Notes under the pieces: model-generated
What the model was told of the DNA's origin: nothing
The model's database searches: none
What the model saw: only the letters and a program-made list of their open reading frames with translations
Assembly (NCBI GenBank): GCA_029974925.1
Contig: JARKQH010000371.1
Location: 1-35,008, forward strand
From: Verrucomicrobiota bacterium
GTDB taxonomy: Bacteria > Verrucomicrobiota > Verrucomicrobiia > Limisphaerales > UBA8199
Reading direction: 5' to 3'
Length of the DNA: 35,008 bases
Made by a program: the position numbers and the translations under genes
Shown: positions 15,654 to 24,074 of the stretch, piece after piece
Numbering within the stretch: the stretch's first letter is position 1
Layout of the letters: every line of letters starts with the position of its first letter

Positions 15654-17186
15654 TCAGCATCCTTGACGCAACTGGCGGACAAGAGTGCGGTTGCGATCGT
15701 AGATGTTGACGCAGAGGGGCACATGGCCCGGCAGCGCGTGGGTCGCGCACCCGAAGCAGGGATCGTAGGCACGGAACGCCATTTCCACCTTGTTGAGCAG
15801 GCCCTCGTCCACTTTGCCCTTCTTGATGAGACCCTTGGCGGCCTTGTCCACACTCATGGCGATGCGGGCGGCGTTGTTCTGCGTGGCGACAATGAGGTTC
15901 GCCATGGTGATCAGGCCGCGCTCATCGGTTTCAAAATGATGGAACAAGGTGCCGCGCGGGGCTTCCACGACGCCGATGCCGGTCTTGGGTTTGGCTTGGG
16001 GAATTTCCCGCAGATTGGTACTGGCGATTTCGTGGTCGTTCAACAACTCGACGATGCGCTCGGCGGCGTAAATCATTTCGATCACCCGGGCCCAGTGGTT
16101 GGCCAGGGTATGGTGAACCGGTTTACCCCCAAGGGTTTGGAAGAATTCTTCGTACGCCTTTTGGGCGTAAGGCGTGGCCATTCCGTCCGACACGTTGAGC
16201 CGGGCCAGGGGCGCCACGGCGTAAACACTGCTCTGGGGAAACTCCTCGAAGCCGTGCCAGCCGAGCGGCTTCAGGTAGCAGAACTTGATGTAACTCCACG
16301 GCTCGACATGCTCGGCGATAAATTCGCGGTAGCGCTGGGCGGGGAATTTGGCGTATTCCTTGCCCGTGGAGTTCACGACCCGGAGCTGGCCGTCGTAAAA
16401 GTTGACCCGGTTCTGGGCGTCCACCAACCCGAGGTAATAGGTGCGGTGCGTAAAGCTTTCGGACTTGATCAGATTGACGTATTCCGGGTTGCGCAGCACG
16501 ATGTCCTTGAACACCTGCAGGGTGAACAAGGCGAACTCGACAGCGTCCTTCCCCAATTCCTTGAACCGGGGCAGGTCCTCGGGTTTCAGTCCCTTGGACA
16601 CGCCGCCGGGCAGGCCCAGGACAGGATGAATGACCTTGCCGCCAAAGTAAGCGATCAACTCGCGGACGCGCCGGCGCATGGAGATGACCCTTTTGCCGGT
16701 TTCCAGTCCGACCTTTTGCACCACACCCACGACGTTGCGCTGCTCCTTGGGGGCGTCGGGGCCCACAATGAAATCGGGTCCGCCCAGCAGATAGACATGG
16801 AGGGCGTGGTCCTCGAGCATGAAGGCGTTGTACACCAGCTCGCGAATCTTCCGCGCGGCGGGCGGCGGTTCGACCTGGTACAGGTCGTCGAGCGCCTTGG
16901 TCGCGGCCATGTGATGGGCGGTGGGGCACACCCCGCAAATGCGGCTGGTGATCTGGGGCATGTCTTCGGCGGGCCGGCCGATGCTGAAGACCTCAAAGCC
17001 CCGAAGTTCGGGGATTTGCAGGTAGGCATGCTCGACGTCGCCCTGGTCGTTCAAAAAGATGTCTATCTTGCCGTGGCCTTCCAGCCGCGTGATGGGATCA
17101 ATCGTCACTCGGCGGCGTTGGGCTTGGGCGGCCGCGCCAGCGCGGGCCTGGGCTTCATTCCAAACGGATGCTGCGGCGGGGTTCAT
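15654..17186 (-). CDS. mvhA: [NiFe] hydrogenase large subunit, MvhA-like (group 3c type)
   Basis: The 510-residue protein carries both nickel-binding motifs: RICGVC (Cys84 and Cys87) and DPCFGCATH (Cys477, Cys480, His483). The 27 residues after His483 fit the C-terminal peptide normally removed by a maturation protease. The L0-type sequence ITRLEGHGK is at 32-40. It splits H2 in the cytoplasm and passes electrons to the small subunit; no export signal is present. Its ATG overlaps the stop of the small-subunit gene (ATGA, 17183-17186). It is the last gene of the hdrCBA-mvhDGA operon and converges on the heparinase gene with about 30 bp between. Genes for the maturation protease or Hyp proteins are not in the window. 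Confidence 0.95.
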   Translation of the reverse strand: MNPAAASVWNEAQARAGAAAQAQRRRVTIDPITRLEGHGKIDIFLNDQGDVEHAYLQIPELRGFEVFSIGRPAEDMPQITSRICGVCPTAHHMAATKALDDLYQVEPPPAARKIRELVYNAFMLEDHALHVYLLGGPDFIVGPDAPKEQRNVVGVVQKVGLETGKRVISMRRRVRELIAYFGGKVIHPVLGLPGGVSKGLKPEDLPRFKELGKDAVEFALFTLQVFKDIVLRNPEYVNLIKSESFTHRTYYLGLVDAQNRVNFYDGQLRVVNSTGKEYAKFPAQRYREFIAEHVEPWSYIKFCYLKPLGWHGFEEFPQSSVYAVAPLARLNVSDGMATPYAQKAYEEFFQTLGGKPVHHTLANHWARVIEMIYAAERIVELLNDHEIASTNLREIPQAKPKTGIGVVEAPRGTLFHHFETDERGLITMANLIVATQNNAARIAMSVDKAAKGLIKKGKVDEGLLNKVEMAFRAYDPCFGCATHALPGHVPLCVNIYDRNRTLVRQLRQGC

Positions 17187-18181
17187 GATTCCTTTCCATT
17201 ACCGTTGCCAGCCGGGAGGTCCACTCTTCGACGCAAAAGGCTCTTGGGCAATCCATAGCGGTAGAAGGTGCCGACCGGGTCTGGAATTCCAGCCAGCACC
17301 TCGGCAATTTCCTTGCCCTGCTTGGGCGCGAGATTGGCGCACAGGGATGACAAAATCTTCGCGCCCTGGTCCCGCACCCTCGAAGTGGGGCCGAAGCAAC
17401 CGGTGCAGGGCATGTTTCCACAGGTGCAGGCGGCCTCGCAGCCGCCGCGCGTGGCCGGCCCCATGCAGACGATTCCCTGCGCCAGAAAGCATTCCTCCGG
17501 GTCGCTGTGGGTAACGTGAGTGCGGCGGAACTCCGCAAAGCTCAAGTCCGCAGGTTTGGTCGCTTTCCGCGGGCATTGCTCGCACAGGGCAATGTCCGGC
17601 GCCAGCACCGTCCCGCGGGGCGGCAGGTTGCCGCCAAGCAAAGCCTTCAGGGCCGCCTGGGTGATTTTGGGCGTTGGGGGGCAGCCCGGGATGTAGAAGT
17701 CAACCGCGACCACTTGGTCCAGCGTACGCACCACATGTCGCAGCTCCGGCAAGGTCAGGTGATGACCTTTGACCTCGGCGTCAAGCGCGGGGCGCACCTT
17801 GTTTGGGTTGACCACCGACGGCGCCTCTTCAAAAACAAAGCGAAGCAGGTGTTCGCGGGAGAACTGATTGGCCAGGCCCGGAATGCCGCCGAGGTGCGCG
17901 CAGGCGCCATAGGCAATCAGATACTGGCTCTTGCGCCGGAGCAGGTGGGCCATTTCCTCCTGTTCGCTCGAACGAATGGCGCCGTTGACGAGGGTGGCCA
18001 GAATGGACTGGTCCGGCATGGCTTCAACATCCGCCTTCTTGAAGTCCATCGCGCAGGGCCAGAAAACAATGTCCACGGCCTCCACCACGCCGAGAATGTC
18101 TTCGGCGAAGTCCACCACTGCCTCCTCGCATCCTCCGCACGAGGCGCACCAGTAAAAGCCGATTTTGGGTTTAGCTGGCAT
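17183..18181 (-). CDS. mvhG: [NiFe] hydrogenase small subunit, MvhG-like
   Basis: The 332-residue iron-sulfur protein transfers electrons from the nickel site to the MvhD/HdrA partners. The proximal-cluster region starts at FYWCASCGGCEE (Cys12, Cys15, Cys18) and continues with YGACAHLGG and IPGCPPTP. The C-terminal part is Cys-rich (CEQCPRK; then CMGP, GGCEAACTCGNMPCTGCFGP), as needed for the additional clusters. No Tat signal is present, so the enzyme is cytoplasmic, consistent with group 3. The start overlaps the upstream mvhD stop by 11 bp. The protein ends in a low-complexity tail, GNGNGKES, similar to the tail of the HdrC-like protein of the same operon. Confidence 0.94.
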   Translation of the reverse strand: MPAKPKIGFYWCASCGGCEEAVVDFAEDILGVVEAVDIVFWPCAMDFKKADVEAMPDQSILATLVNGAIRSSEQEEMAHLLRRKSQYLIAYGACAHLGGIPGLANQFSREHLLRFVFEEAPSVVNPNKVRPALDAEVKGHHLTLPELRHVVRTLDQVVAVDFYIPGCPPTPKITQAALKALLGGNLPPRGTVLAPDIALCEQCPRKATKPADLSFAEFRRTHVTHSDPEECFLAQGIVCMGPATRGGCEAACTCGNMPCTGCFGPTSRVRDQGAKILSSLCANLAPKQGKEIAEVLAGIPDPVGTFYRYGLPKSLLRRRVDLPAGNGNGKES

Positions 18182-18716
18182 GGGTCACCTCCGGTTGCGC
18201 GGTCGCTGCCGCCGCCGCTTCCTGTTGTTGGATTTCATGGGCCAGGTCCGCCATTTCCTGGTCCCAGGCTTTGAACCGGCCGGGCAGGTCCAGCGGCCCC
18301 AACTGGCGCAGCCGGGCGACCATGTCGTTGACAACCGTTCGCACTTTTTCACCTTCGCTGGCGGAAATCCACTCGAGACGCAACCGCGGCTCCTCAATGC
18401 CCAGGTCACTCAGCATTCGCTTGAGCATTTCGAACCGGCGCAGGGTCTTGTAGTTGCCCTCGACATAATGGCAGTCGCCGGGATGACAGCCGCCGATGAG
18501 CACCCCGTCGGCCCCTCGTGCGAAAGCCTCGACGATGAACTGCGGGTCCACACGGCCGGAGCACATCAGCCGGATGACCCGGATATTCGGCTCGTACTTC
18601 AGCCGCGATACACCGGCCAGATCCGCCGCCGTATAGGTGCACCAGTTGCAGAAGAAAGCGGCGATGCGCGGCTCCCACCCCGCCGCTCCGGATTTTTCGT
18701 CACTCATGCGATCCAT
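18171..18716 (-). CDS. mvhD: MvhD-like hydrogenase iron-sulfur subunit linking hydrogenase to HdrA
   Basis: The 181-residue protein shows the MvhD/FlpD pattern: FFCNWCTYTAADLAG (Cys23 and Cys26), LMCSGRVD (Cys52) and GGCHPGDCHY (Cys77 and Cys82). These cysteines match the small iron-sulfur cluster site by which this subunit passes electrons to HdrA. The gene lies between hdrA (20-bp gap) and mvhG (11-bp overlap), which is the expected position. The tail is Gln/Ala-rich (QQQEAAAAATAQ). An ATG three codons downstream is an alternative start. Confidence 0.94.
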   Translation of the reverse strand: MDRMSDEKSGAAGWEPRIAAFFCNWCTYTAADLAGVSRLKYEPNIRVIRLMCSGRVDPQFIVEAFARGADGVLIGGCHPGDCHYVEGNYKTLRRFEMLKRMLSDLGIEEPRLRLEWISASEGEKVRTVVNDMVARLRQLGPLDLPGRFKAWDQEMADLAHEIQQQEAAAAATAQPEVTHAS

Positions 18717-18736
18717 GCGTTAAAGGTCTGGCCGGG

Positions 18737-20740
18737 TCAGGAAGCCATAACCCCGGCGATTTCGTTGAAGATTTGGTCGTCCTCGAACAAGTGCTGCCGG
18801 ATGGAGCCGGACGGGCACGAGGCGACACAGGTGCCGCAGCCTTTGCACAACGCTTCGTTGATGCGCGCCTTGCGCGTGGCTTCGTCGAAGCTGATGGCGG
18901 TGTAAGGGCACAGGGGCACACAACTCTTGCACCCCGAGCAGTCCGCTTCCACGATGTAAGCCGTGTTGGGCTCCTGTTCAATGTAACCTTTGTCAATCAG
19001 CGCCAGGGCCTCGGCCGCCGCGGCGCCGGCCTGGGCGATGCTGTCGGGAATATCCTTCGGCCCCTGACAACAGCCAGCGATGAACACGCCGTCGGTAAAC
19101 GTGTTGACGGGCGCCAGCTTGGGATGCTTTTCGAGGAACCATCCCTCGGTGCTGCAGCTCAAATTGAACAGGCGGCGCACGTCCTGCGAATCGGCGTTCG
19201 GCTCCATGCCCACCGCCAGCACAATCATGTCCACCGGGATTCGGCGCACGAAGCCGGCCAGAGTGTCCTCGACCCGGATCACCAGCTTGCCCTCCTCCTC
19301 CGGCGCCAGCGCCCAGTCGGTGACCTCGGCCACGCGCCCCCGCACGAACCGGATGCCCTCGCGGAGTGACTTGTCATAGAACTCCTCGCAGCCTTTTCCT
19401 GGCGCGCGGATATCCATGTAGAAAATGGTGACATCCGCCCCCGTGTGCTCCTTGAACAATTGGGCCAGCTTCATCGAGTGCATGCAGCAGGTGCGCGAAC
19501 ACCAGCGGTTGGTTTTCACATCGCGCGAACCCACGCACAGGATGAAGCCCGCGGTCTGCGGCTTGCTCCCGTCCCGCAAAATAATCTCGCCGCCGGTCGG
19601 CCCCGAGCTGTTCACCAGCCGCTCGAGTTCCAGGGAAGTGACCACGTTCGGGTACAACCCATACCCGTACTGCGGAATCCGCGTTGCATCAAACAGCCTG
19701 AAACCCGTCGCCAGAATCATGGTCCCCACCTTGATCTCGATCAACTGCTCCTTCATCGAGAAGTCTATCGCCTTGCGGTCGGCGCAGGCTTCAAGGCAGC
19801 TCTTTTTGCACTTGCCGGTTTTGACCTGCAGACAGCGTTCGGGGTCAATCACCACCGCCTGGGGCACGGCCTGGGGGAACGGAAGGTAAACCGGCTTGCG
19901 CTTGCTCAGCCCGACGTTGAACTCGTCGGGAAACCGCGCATCCTTGTACACGCACGCCGTGATGCATTCCTGGCAGCCGACGCACAAATCCTCGTGAACA
20001 TAACGGGGTTTGCGTCTCACCGTCACCGTGTAATTGCCCACGTATCCCTCCACCTTGACGACCTCCGAGTAGGTCCAGAGGGTGATGTTTTCATGGGCCC
20101 GGACCGCCGACATCTTGGGCGTCAGAATGCAGGCCGCGCAATCCAGTGTCGGGAAGGTTTTGTCGAACTTGGCCATGTGACCGCCGATGCTTGGCTCCCG
20201 CTCGACCAAAGTGACCTTCTTGCCGGCGTTGGCCAGGGTCAGGGCCGCGTGAATGCCCGCGATCCCGCCTCCGACCACGAGCACGTCGGGGTTGATGGGC
20301 ACGCGGGTCGTCTCCAAGGGACGGTGGAATCGGACGCGCTCGATGGCAGCCCGCGCCAGGGCCTTGGCCTTGGCCGTGGCGGCGGCCCCGTCGGCATGCA
20401 CCCACGAGTTGTGCTCGCGGATGTTGACCATCTGGAAGTAGAAGGGGTTGAGCCCGCCGCGTTCGACCGCGCCGCGGAAGGTGTGTTCGTGCAGGAGGGG
20501 CGAACAGGAGGCGACCACCACCCGGGTCAGTTTGTGCTCGCGAATGTCCTGCTGAATCAGCTCCTGCCCCGGGTCCGAGCACATGTACTTGTAATGGCGG
20601 GACAGGACCACGCCCGGCAGTTTGGAGGCATATTCCGCGACCGCCGGGCAGTCCACCACCGCTCCGATGTTGTGTCCGCACTGGCAGACATAGAATCCGA
20701 TTCGGATCTCGCCATCTCCGTTCTTTGAGGAAGTGCTCAT
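18737..20740 (-). CDS. hdrA: HdrA-like electron-bifurcating flavoprotein subunit
   Basis: The 667-residue protein has the full HdrA layout. Its N-terminal domain starts IGFYVCQCGHNIG and includes MCSDPGQ. The FAD-binding Rossmann motif GGGIAGIHAALTLANAG begins at Gly157, followed by the diagnostic LDCAACILTPKM (200-210). An inserted ferredoxin has CVGCQECITAC (Cys253-Cys263), and Cys303, Cys311, Cys315 and Cys319 lie beyond it. The C-terminal 2[4Fe-4S] ferredoxin has CSGCKSCVPLC (from Cys601) and CKGCGTCVASC (from Cys632). In methanogens the FAD of HdrA bifurcates electrons from H2 between ferredoxin and the heterodisulfide site. All expected ligand groups are visible, so the protein looks functional. 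It sits between hdrB and mvhD. Confidence 0.95.
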   Translation of the reverse strand: MSTSSKNGDGEIRIGFYVCQCGHNIGAVVDCPAVAEYASKLPGVVLSRHYKYMCSDPGQELIQQDIREHKLTRVVVASCSPLLHEHTFRGAVERGGLNPFYFQMVNIREHNSWVHADGAAATAKAKALARAAIERVRFHRPLETTRVPINPDVLVVGGGIAGIHAALTLANAGKKVTLVEREPSIGGHMAKFDKTFPTLDCAACILTPKMSAVRAHENITLWTYSEVVKVEGYVGNYTVTVRRKPRYVHEDLCVGCQECITACVYKDARFPDEFNVGLSKRKPVYLPFPQAVPQAVVIDPERCLQVKTGKCKKSCLEACADRKAIDFSMKEQLIEIKVGTMILATGFRLFDATRIPQYGYGLYPNVVTSLELERLVNSSGPTGGEIILRDGSKPQTAGFILCVGSRDVKTNRWCSRTCCMHSMKLAQLFKEHTGADVTIFYMDIRAPGKGCEEFYDKSLREGIRFVRGRVAEVTDWALAPEEEGKLVIRVEDTLAGFVRRIPVDMIVLAVGMEPNADSQDVRRLFNLSCSTEGWFLEKHPKLAPVNTFTDGVFIAGCCQGPKDIPDSIAQAGAAAAEALALIDKGYIEQEPNTAYIVEADCSGCKSCVPLCPYTAISFDEATRKARINEALCKGCGTCVASCPSGSIRQHLFEDDQIFNEIAGVMAS

Positions 20741-20763
20741 AGTGCTCTAACGGGCTGCGTGAT

Positions 20764-21675
20764 TCAGCGGCTGACTTTCTCCGCGGTTTGGGGCCGGGCC
20801 GGTGTCTGGCCGGCGCCGTTGGCCAGGCCGGTCGGAATCGGGACAAAGTTCCGATGGAGTCCCAACTGACGCGGTTCGAAGCCAAAGGCCAGCCCCATCA
20901 ACTGGGTGAAATACACCGTGGCGATGCGCGCCTCGCCCCACCGCCGGACAATCTGATCGTGATAGGCGTCGAGGTTAAACTGGCACAACGGGCAAATGGT
21001 AGCAATCACGTCGGCCCCGCGACGAACGGCTTCCTTGAGCAGAATGTAGCTCATCCGCAACCCCGCTTCGGGAACGGTGCCGGTCAGGCTGCCGCCGCAA
21101 CACTTTGTCTTCAAGGGATAATGCAAAACCTCGGCGCCCAATGCCGCCAGAATCTTGTCCATGGTCACGGGGTTCCACGCTTCGTCGAAGGTGGCGTACG
21201 GCCGGACCACCTGGCAGCCGTAGTAGGGTGCGACCTTCAGCCCCGTCAACGGCCGCACGACCTTCTGTTTGATCGCCTCGACACCGACATCATGAAACAG
21301 GACGTCCAACGGATGCCGAACGACCGTGCTCCCCTTGTAGGAGAGCCTGGCAGAATCCAGCGCGCGCTTAACGTTGGTCGCAATTTCGGGAAAATCATTG
21401 ATGTTGTGCTTGGCTTTGTTCAGAACGAGGTAGCACGCACTGCATGGCGCCAGCAAATCCTGCGGACCGGATCTTTCGGCTATCGCCAGGTTTCGCGCCG
21501 CCAGGACCGTCGCTTCATGCTCGTCCACAGACATATACGCCGTCGCCCCGCAGCAATTCCAATCATCCAGCTCGACCAGCTCGACGCCCAGATGCCGCAT
21601 CACCGGCAAAAGCGACTCTTCATAGGCCCGGCCCAGACCTTTGAGTGAACAACCGGGAAAATAAAGGTATTTCAT
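20764..21675 (-). CDS. hdrB: HdrB-like heterodisulfide reductase catalytic subunit
   Basis: The 303-residue protein contains two complete CCG domains, the signature of the noncubane [4Fe-4S] sites of HdrB. The first has Cys9, Cys41-Cys42, Cys78 and Cys81 (C-X31-CC-X35-CXXC). The second has Cys154, Cys192-Cys193, Cys228 and Cys231 (C-X37-CC-X34-CXXC). In methanogens these reduce CoM-S-S-CoB. A bacterium is expected to use another disulfide or acceptor, so the substrate is open. The C-terminus is extended by about 40 residues rich in Gly, Pro and Thr. The ATG overlaps the hdrC stop by ATGA (21672-21675). Confidence 0.94.
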   Translation of the reverse strand: MKYLYFPGCSLKGLGRAYEESLLPVMRHLGVELVELDDWNCCGATAYMSVDEHEATVLAARNLAIAERSGPQDLLAPCSACYLVLNKAKHNINDFPEIATNVKRALDSARLSYKGSTVVRHPLDVLFHDVGVEAIKQKVVRPLTGLKVAPYYGCQVVRPYATFDEAWNPVTMDKILAALGAEVLHYPLKTKCCGGSLTGTVPEAGLRMSYILLKEAVRRGADVIATICPLCQFNLDAYHDQIVRRWGEARIATVYFTQLMGLAFGFEPRQLGLHRNFVPIPTGLANGAGQTPARPQTAEKVSR

Positions 21676-22268
21676 GACTTAGCCTTTCCGTTGCCATTGC
21701 CGTTGACCGTCGCCAGCATCGCGGCCAGTTCCGCCTGCCGTTCGATCCGCTCGGGCTTGATCACGAACCGGCCCGTGCGGATCAGCCCCAGCCCCAGCCG
21801 CCAGGAACTCAATACCGCCCGCCAGTTGGCCCGCAAAAACAACTGCAGCACGAGCAGTGTTTCAGTGATCCGCCCCTTGCTCAGCACCATTTTCGCAAAC
21901 TCTTTGGCCAGAATCGGGATGGGCATGTGGCGCGGATAGACGTGCTCCTTGATTGCCCGCTGCTTCAGCGCATACATGATGTCCGTGATTCGGATTTGCC
22001 GGGGACACTCCACCGTGCAGGCGTAACACGAGGCGCACAACCAGACGGTGTTGCTCGACAACACCTCGTTCTTGAAATCCGCCCGCACCAAGGCCATCAC
22101 CTGCCGAGGGGAGAAGTCCATGTAAATGCTTAACGGACAGGCGCCGGAACAGGTGCCGCACTGGATGCAACTGGGGAGCTGCTCGCAGCCGGTGACTCCC
22201 ATGATTTCCCGGCCAAAGCCTTGAACTCGATCGGCGTCGTACTTGATCGTGCGCTTTATCTTCATCAT
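21672..22268 (-). CDS. hdrC: HdrC-like iron-sulfur subunit
   Basis: The 198-residue protein has two canonical [4Fe-4S] motifs: Cys34, Cys37, Cys40, Cys44 (CIQCGTCSGACP) and Cys78, Cys81, Cys84, Cys88 (CASCYACTVECP). It relays electrons from HdrA to HdrB. The C-terminal half is helical (LLVLQLFLRANWRAVLSSW), as in HdrC-type proteins, and ends in a low-complexity NGNGNGKAKS tail. It is the first gene of the operon. The start is ATG-ATG at 22268/22265, preceded by GGTGAG at about four bases. A palindrome lies about 88 bp upstream. Confidence 0.93.
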   Translation of the reverse strand: MMKIKRTIKYDADRVQGFGREIMGVTGCEQLPSCIQCGTCSGACPLSIYMDFSPRQVMALVRADFKNEVLSSNTVWLCASCYACTVECPRQIRITDIMYALKQRAIKEHVYPRHMPIPILAKEFAKMVLSKGRITETLLVLQLFLRANWRAVLSSWRLGLGLIRTGRFVIKPERIERQAELAAMLATVNGNGNGKAKS

Positions 22269-22355
22269 AAGCTCACCCGATTCCTATCCGAATTGCCATC
22301 ACGCAATCCTAATTCTACTCGCCAACATTACGCCTACTGCCACCTAACATAGCTT

Positions 22356-22370
22356 AAGGTAAATTACCTT
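22356..22370. promoter_or_regulatory. 15-bp perfect palindrome upstream of the hdr-mvh operon, candidate operator
   Basis: AAGGTAA-A-TTACCTT is a perfect 7-bp inverted repeat around one central base. It sits in an AT-rich patch about 88 bp upstream of the hdrC start. The compact dyad and its place in the leader of a redox operon suggest a dimeric regulator binding site. No convincing -35/-10 pair could be assigned around it. The rest of the 22269-22547 spacer holds nothing I recognise. Confidence 0.4.
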
Positions 22371-22547
22371 CTCTAAACCGGAATTGCCTATTCCTTGTCA
22401 TTTTTTGGCGTCCTTATCGTTTCCTCAAGCGGGACCGGGCGCCACCGCTTCCCGATTTTGTGTTCCGGGTGATGGCTGCCGCTGAGCAATGCCGGGCGGT
22501 TCGCCACTTCGAGAGTTCCGCCTGCCGGAAGGGTCTTGACCGCTTAC

Positions 22548-23903
22548 TCAGCGTTGCACCTTGAACACAATGTCGCGGGCGGCCTTGCTTTGTCTGGGAT
22601 CGCCCTCGACGCCACCGTCATCGCGCCCATCCAGGCCCACGCTGTAAATGAGAAAACCCGCCTGCAGGGGCCTGAAACGGATCGTTTGATCATCAAGGTC
22701 CTTTGGGACTTCTTCCAGCCACCCGGGCACCAGTTTCTCAACCCGTTCAGGGAGTGCGCCTTGATGCGCCTGTCTGAAACGTTCCATGGCAAGGGCGGTG
22801 CGGGCCACCCGCAACCGCGCGACATGTTCGGCGTCGCGCTCGAGCGCCCGGGCCAGCGAGGGGAGTAACAGACGGGAAAAGAGGAGGAAACGATTGGTGA
22901 CGACCAGCGGCGGGGCCTGACGCGCTTGCCGCAGACGTTCCGGAACGGAAGTTTCGGCGAGCGAAACCTGAATTTCCATCCTGTCCAGGAAGAAGTCTCG
23001 ATCCTTCCGAAGCAGGCCCAGGGCTTTCAGGAAACTGAAGCCGGCCTGGCCCACAATGCGGGACGGGAGAGTGGGAGGTTTCCCCTGCGCGAGCATGGCA
23101 TTCTGGGTTTTGGGATCAGTGAAGATGGCCAGGCCGAACGCGCGCTCGCCCGCGAGGGCACGCGCCAGGCCGCCGGGGTGTTCGGCAGATGCCAATTGCT
23201 GCTGCAGGAAGGCCAGGTCCGCGTCCGGAATGGCTGCCCGGTTAAGAATCAGCTCAAGCTGTTGAACAAAGAGCCCCCAACAAGCCATTCGAACGAGATG
23301 CGAGATCAGGAGTGGCTCGTCCGCCAGGGCGTCCGCAGCCCGTTGGGCGGCCTGCAACGCTTGCACACAGCGAGCGACATCTCCCTCTTCAGCATGCAAC
23401 ATCGCCTCAGCGCCCAGCAGCATCACTGCTTGTTTCTGTTTGCCCAGATGGGGAAGCAGCAGCATTTGCCCTTGCGTCAGGTCCAGCGGAAAGCGGCCCC
23501 GGGCGAAATTGGTCGCGTGGTGAAGGAGTTCGATCGTGGGGCGATGGGCGGAAAGGAGTTCCGCCAGGCGCTTGCGCGACTGGACTGAGAGAGGCTGGCC
23601 TCGCGTGATGGCTTTCAGGCCGTCGGGGAAGAGGTCCGAGATAAGAGAATCATCCCCAAACAAGGGCGAGGCGAAAGCCTGGGTGTAAACCAGCGCGGCG
23701 TTCTCGCTGTCGGCCACGGGCGGATAAAACTGGTCCAGCTCCGTGAGCGTGACCGGATACCCTGCCTTGCGGATGGTGTTCAGGCGGAGGTCGTTTATCG
23801 GCCGAAAGAGGTTCCAGACCGCCACCACCGCCACCCCGAGCGTCGCCGCCCCAATGATGGTCTTGGTGGGATGACGGCGTATCCATGCCAGAGCTCTGTT
23901 CAT
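22548..23903 (-). CDS. Membrane-anchored protein of unknown function
   Basis: The start is taken at the ATG at 23903 (MNRALAWIRRHPTKTIIG), giving 451 residues; a further 20 in-frame codons upstream lack protein-like character. One N-terminal transmembrane helix (about 14-34, IIGAATLGVAVVAVWNLF) is followed by a mostly helical body with repeat-like helix pairs (AEAMLHAEEGDVARCVQALQ, AQRAADALADEP). The C-terminal end, GFLIYSVGLDGRDDGG, resembles the end of verrucomicrobial pseudopilin-like proteins. I do not recognise a named family. It probably faces the periplasm. It lies downstream of no obvious partner and reads in the same direction as the hdr operon. Confidence 0.75.
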   Translation of the reverse strand: MNRALAWIRRHPTKTIIGAATLGVAVVAVWNLFRPINDLRLNTIRKAGYPVTLTELDQFYPPVADSENAALVYTQAFASPLFGDDSLISDLFPDGLKAITRGQPLSVQSRKRLAELLSAHRPTIELLHHATNFARGRFPLDLTQGQMLLLPHLGKQKQAVMLLGAEAMLHAEEGDVARCVQALQAAQRAADALADEPLLISHLVRMACWGLFVQQLELILNRAAIPDADLAFLQQQLASAEHPGGLARALAGERAFGLAIFTDPKTQNAMLAQGKPPTLPSRIVGQAGFSFLKALGLLRKDRDFFLDRMEIQVSLAETSVPERLRQARQAPPLVVTNRFLLFSRLLLPSLARALERDAEHVARLRVARTALAMERFRQAHQGALPERVEKLVPGWLEEVPKDLDDQTIRFRPLQAGFLIYSVGLDGRDDGGVEGDPRQSKAARDIVFKVQR

Positions 23904-23927
23904 GATTTCATTGGACTTCAGCGCAAA

Positions 23928-24074
23928 GGGTGTGTCACGCAGAGATTCCCGCTGCGGAGCCACCCTGGGGGATTATTGCGCCAAGGCGCGGCAATCTGAC
24001 GCCGCATCGCGGCACCAGCACGCCCCAGCCGCAGCGCTCAGGGCGGGATTCGCCCGGGAGAGCCGTCAGCGGCT
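23928..24074 (+). other. Run of consecutive hairpins in the leader upstream of thiG
   Basis: Within the 304-bp spacer before thiG, five inverted repeats follow one another. They are: a nested GGGTG/CACCC with CGCAG/CTGCG (23928-23965); GATT...GCGCC-AA-GGCGC...AATC (23971-23996); GCCGC-ATC-GCGGC (24001-24013); GGGCG-GGATT-CGCCC (24041-24055); and AGCCG-TCAG-CGGCT (24061-24074). It could be a structured leader RNA, a small RNA or a repetitive palindromic element. I do not see the conserved sequence blocks of the TPP riboswitch. The remainder of the spacer (24075-24207) has no feature I can support. Confidence 0.45.

Noticed and set aside
15354-17258. 634-codon open frame on the plus strand over the hydrogenase large subunit
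   Set aside because: It is antisense to mvhA, which has intact Ni-binding motifs and correct length. Long antisense frames are expected in GC-rich genes.
19445-20728. 427-codon open frame on the plus strand over hdrA
   Set aside because: It is antisense to a fully motif-supported HdrA and shows no recognisable domain.
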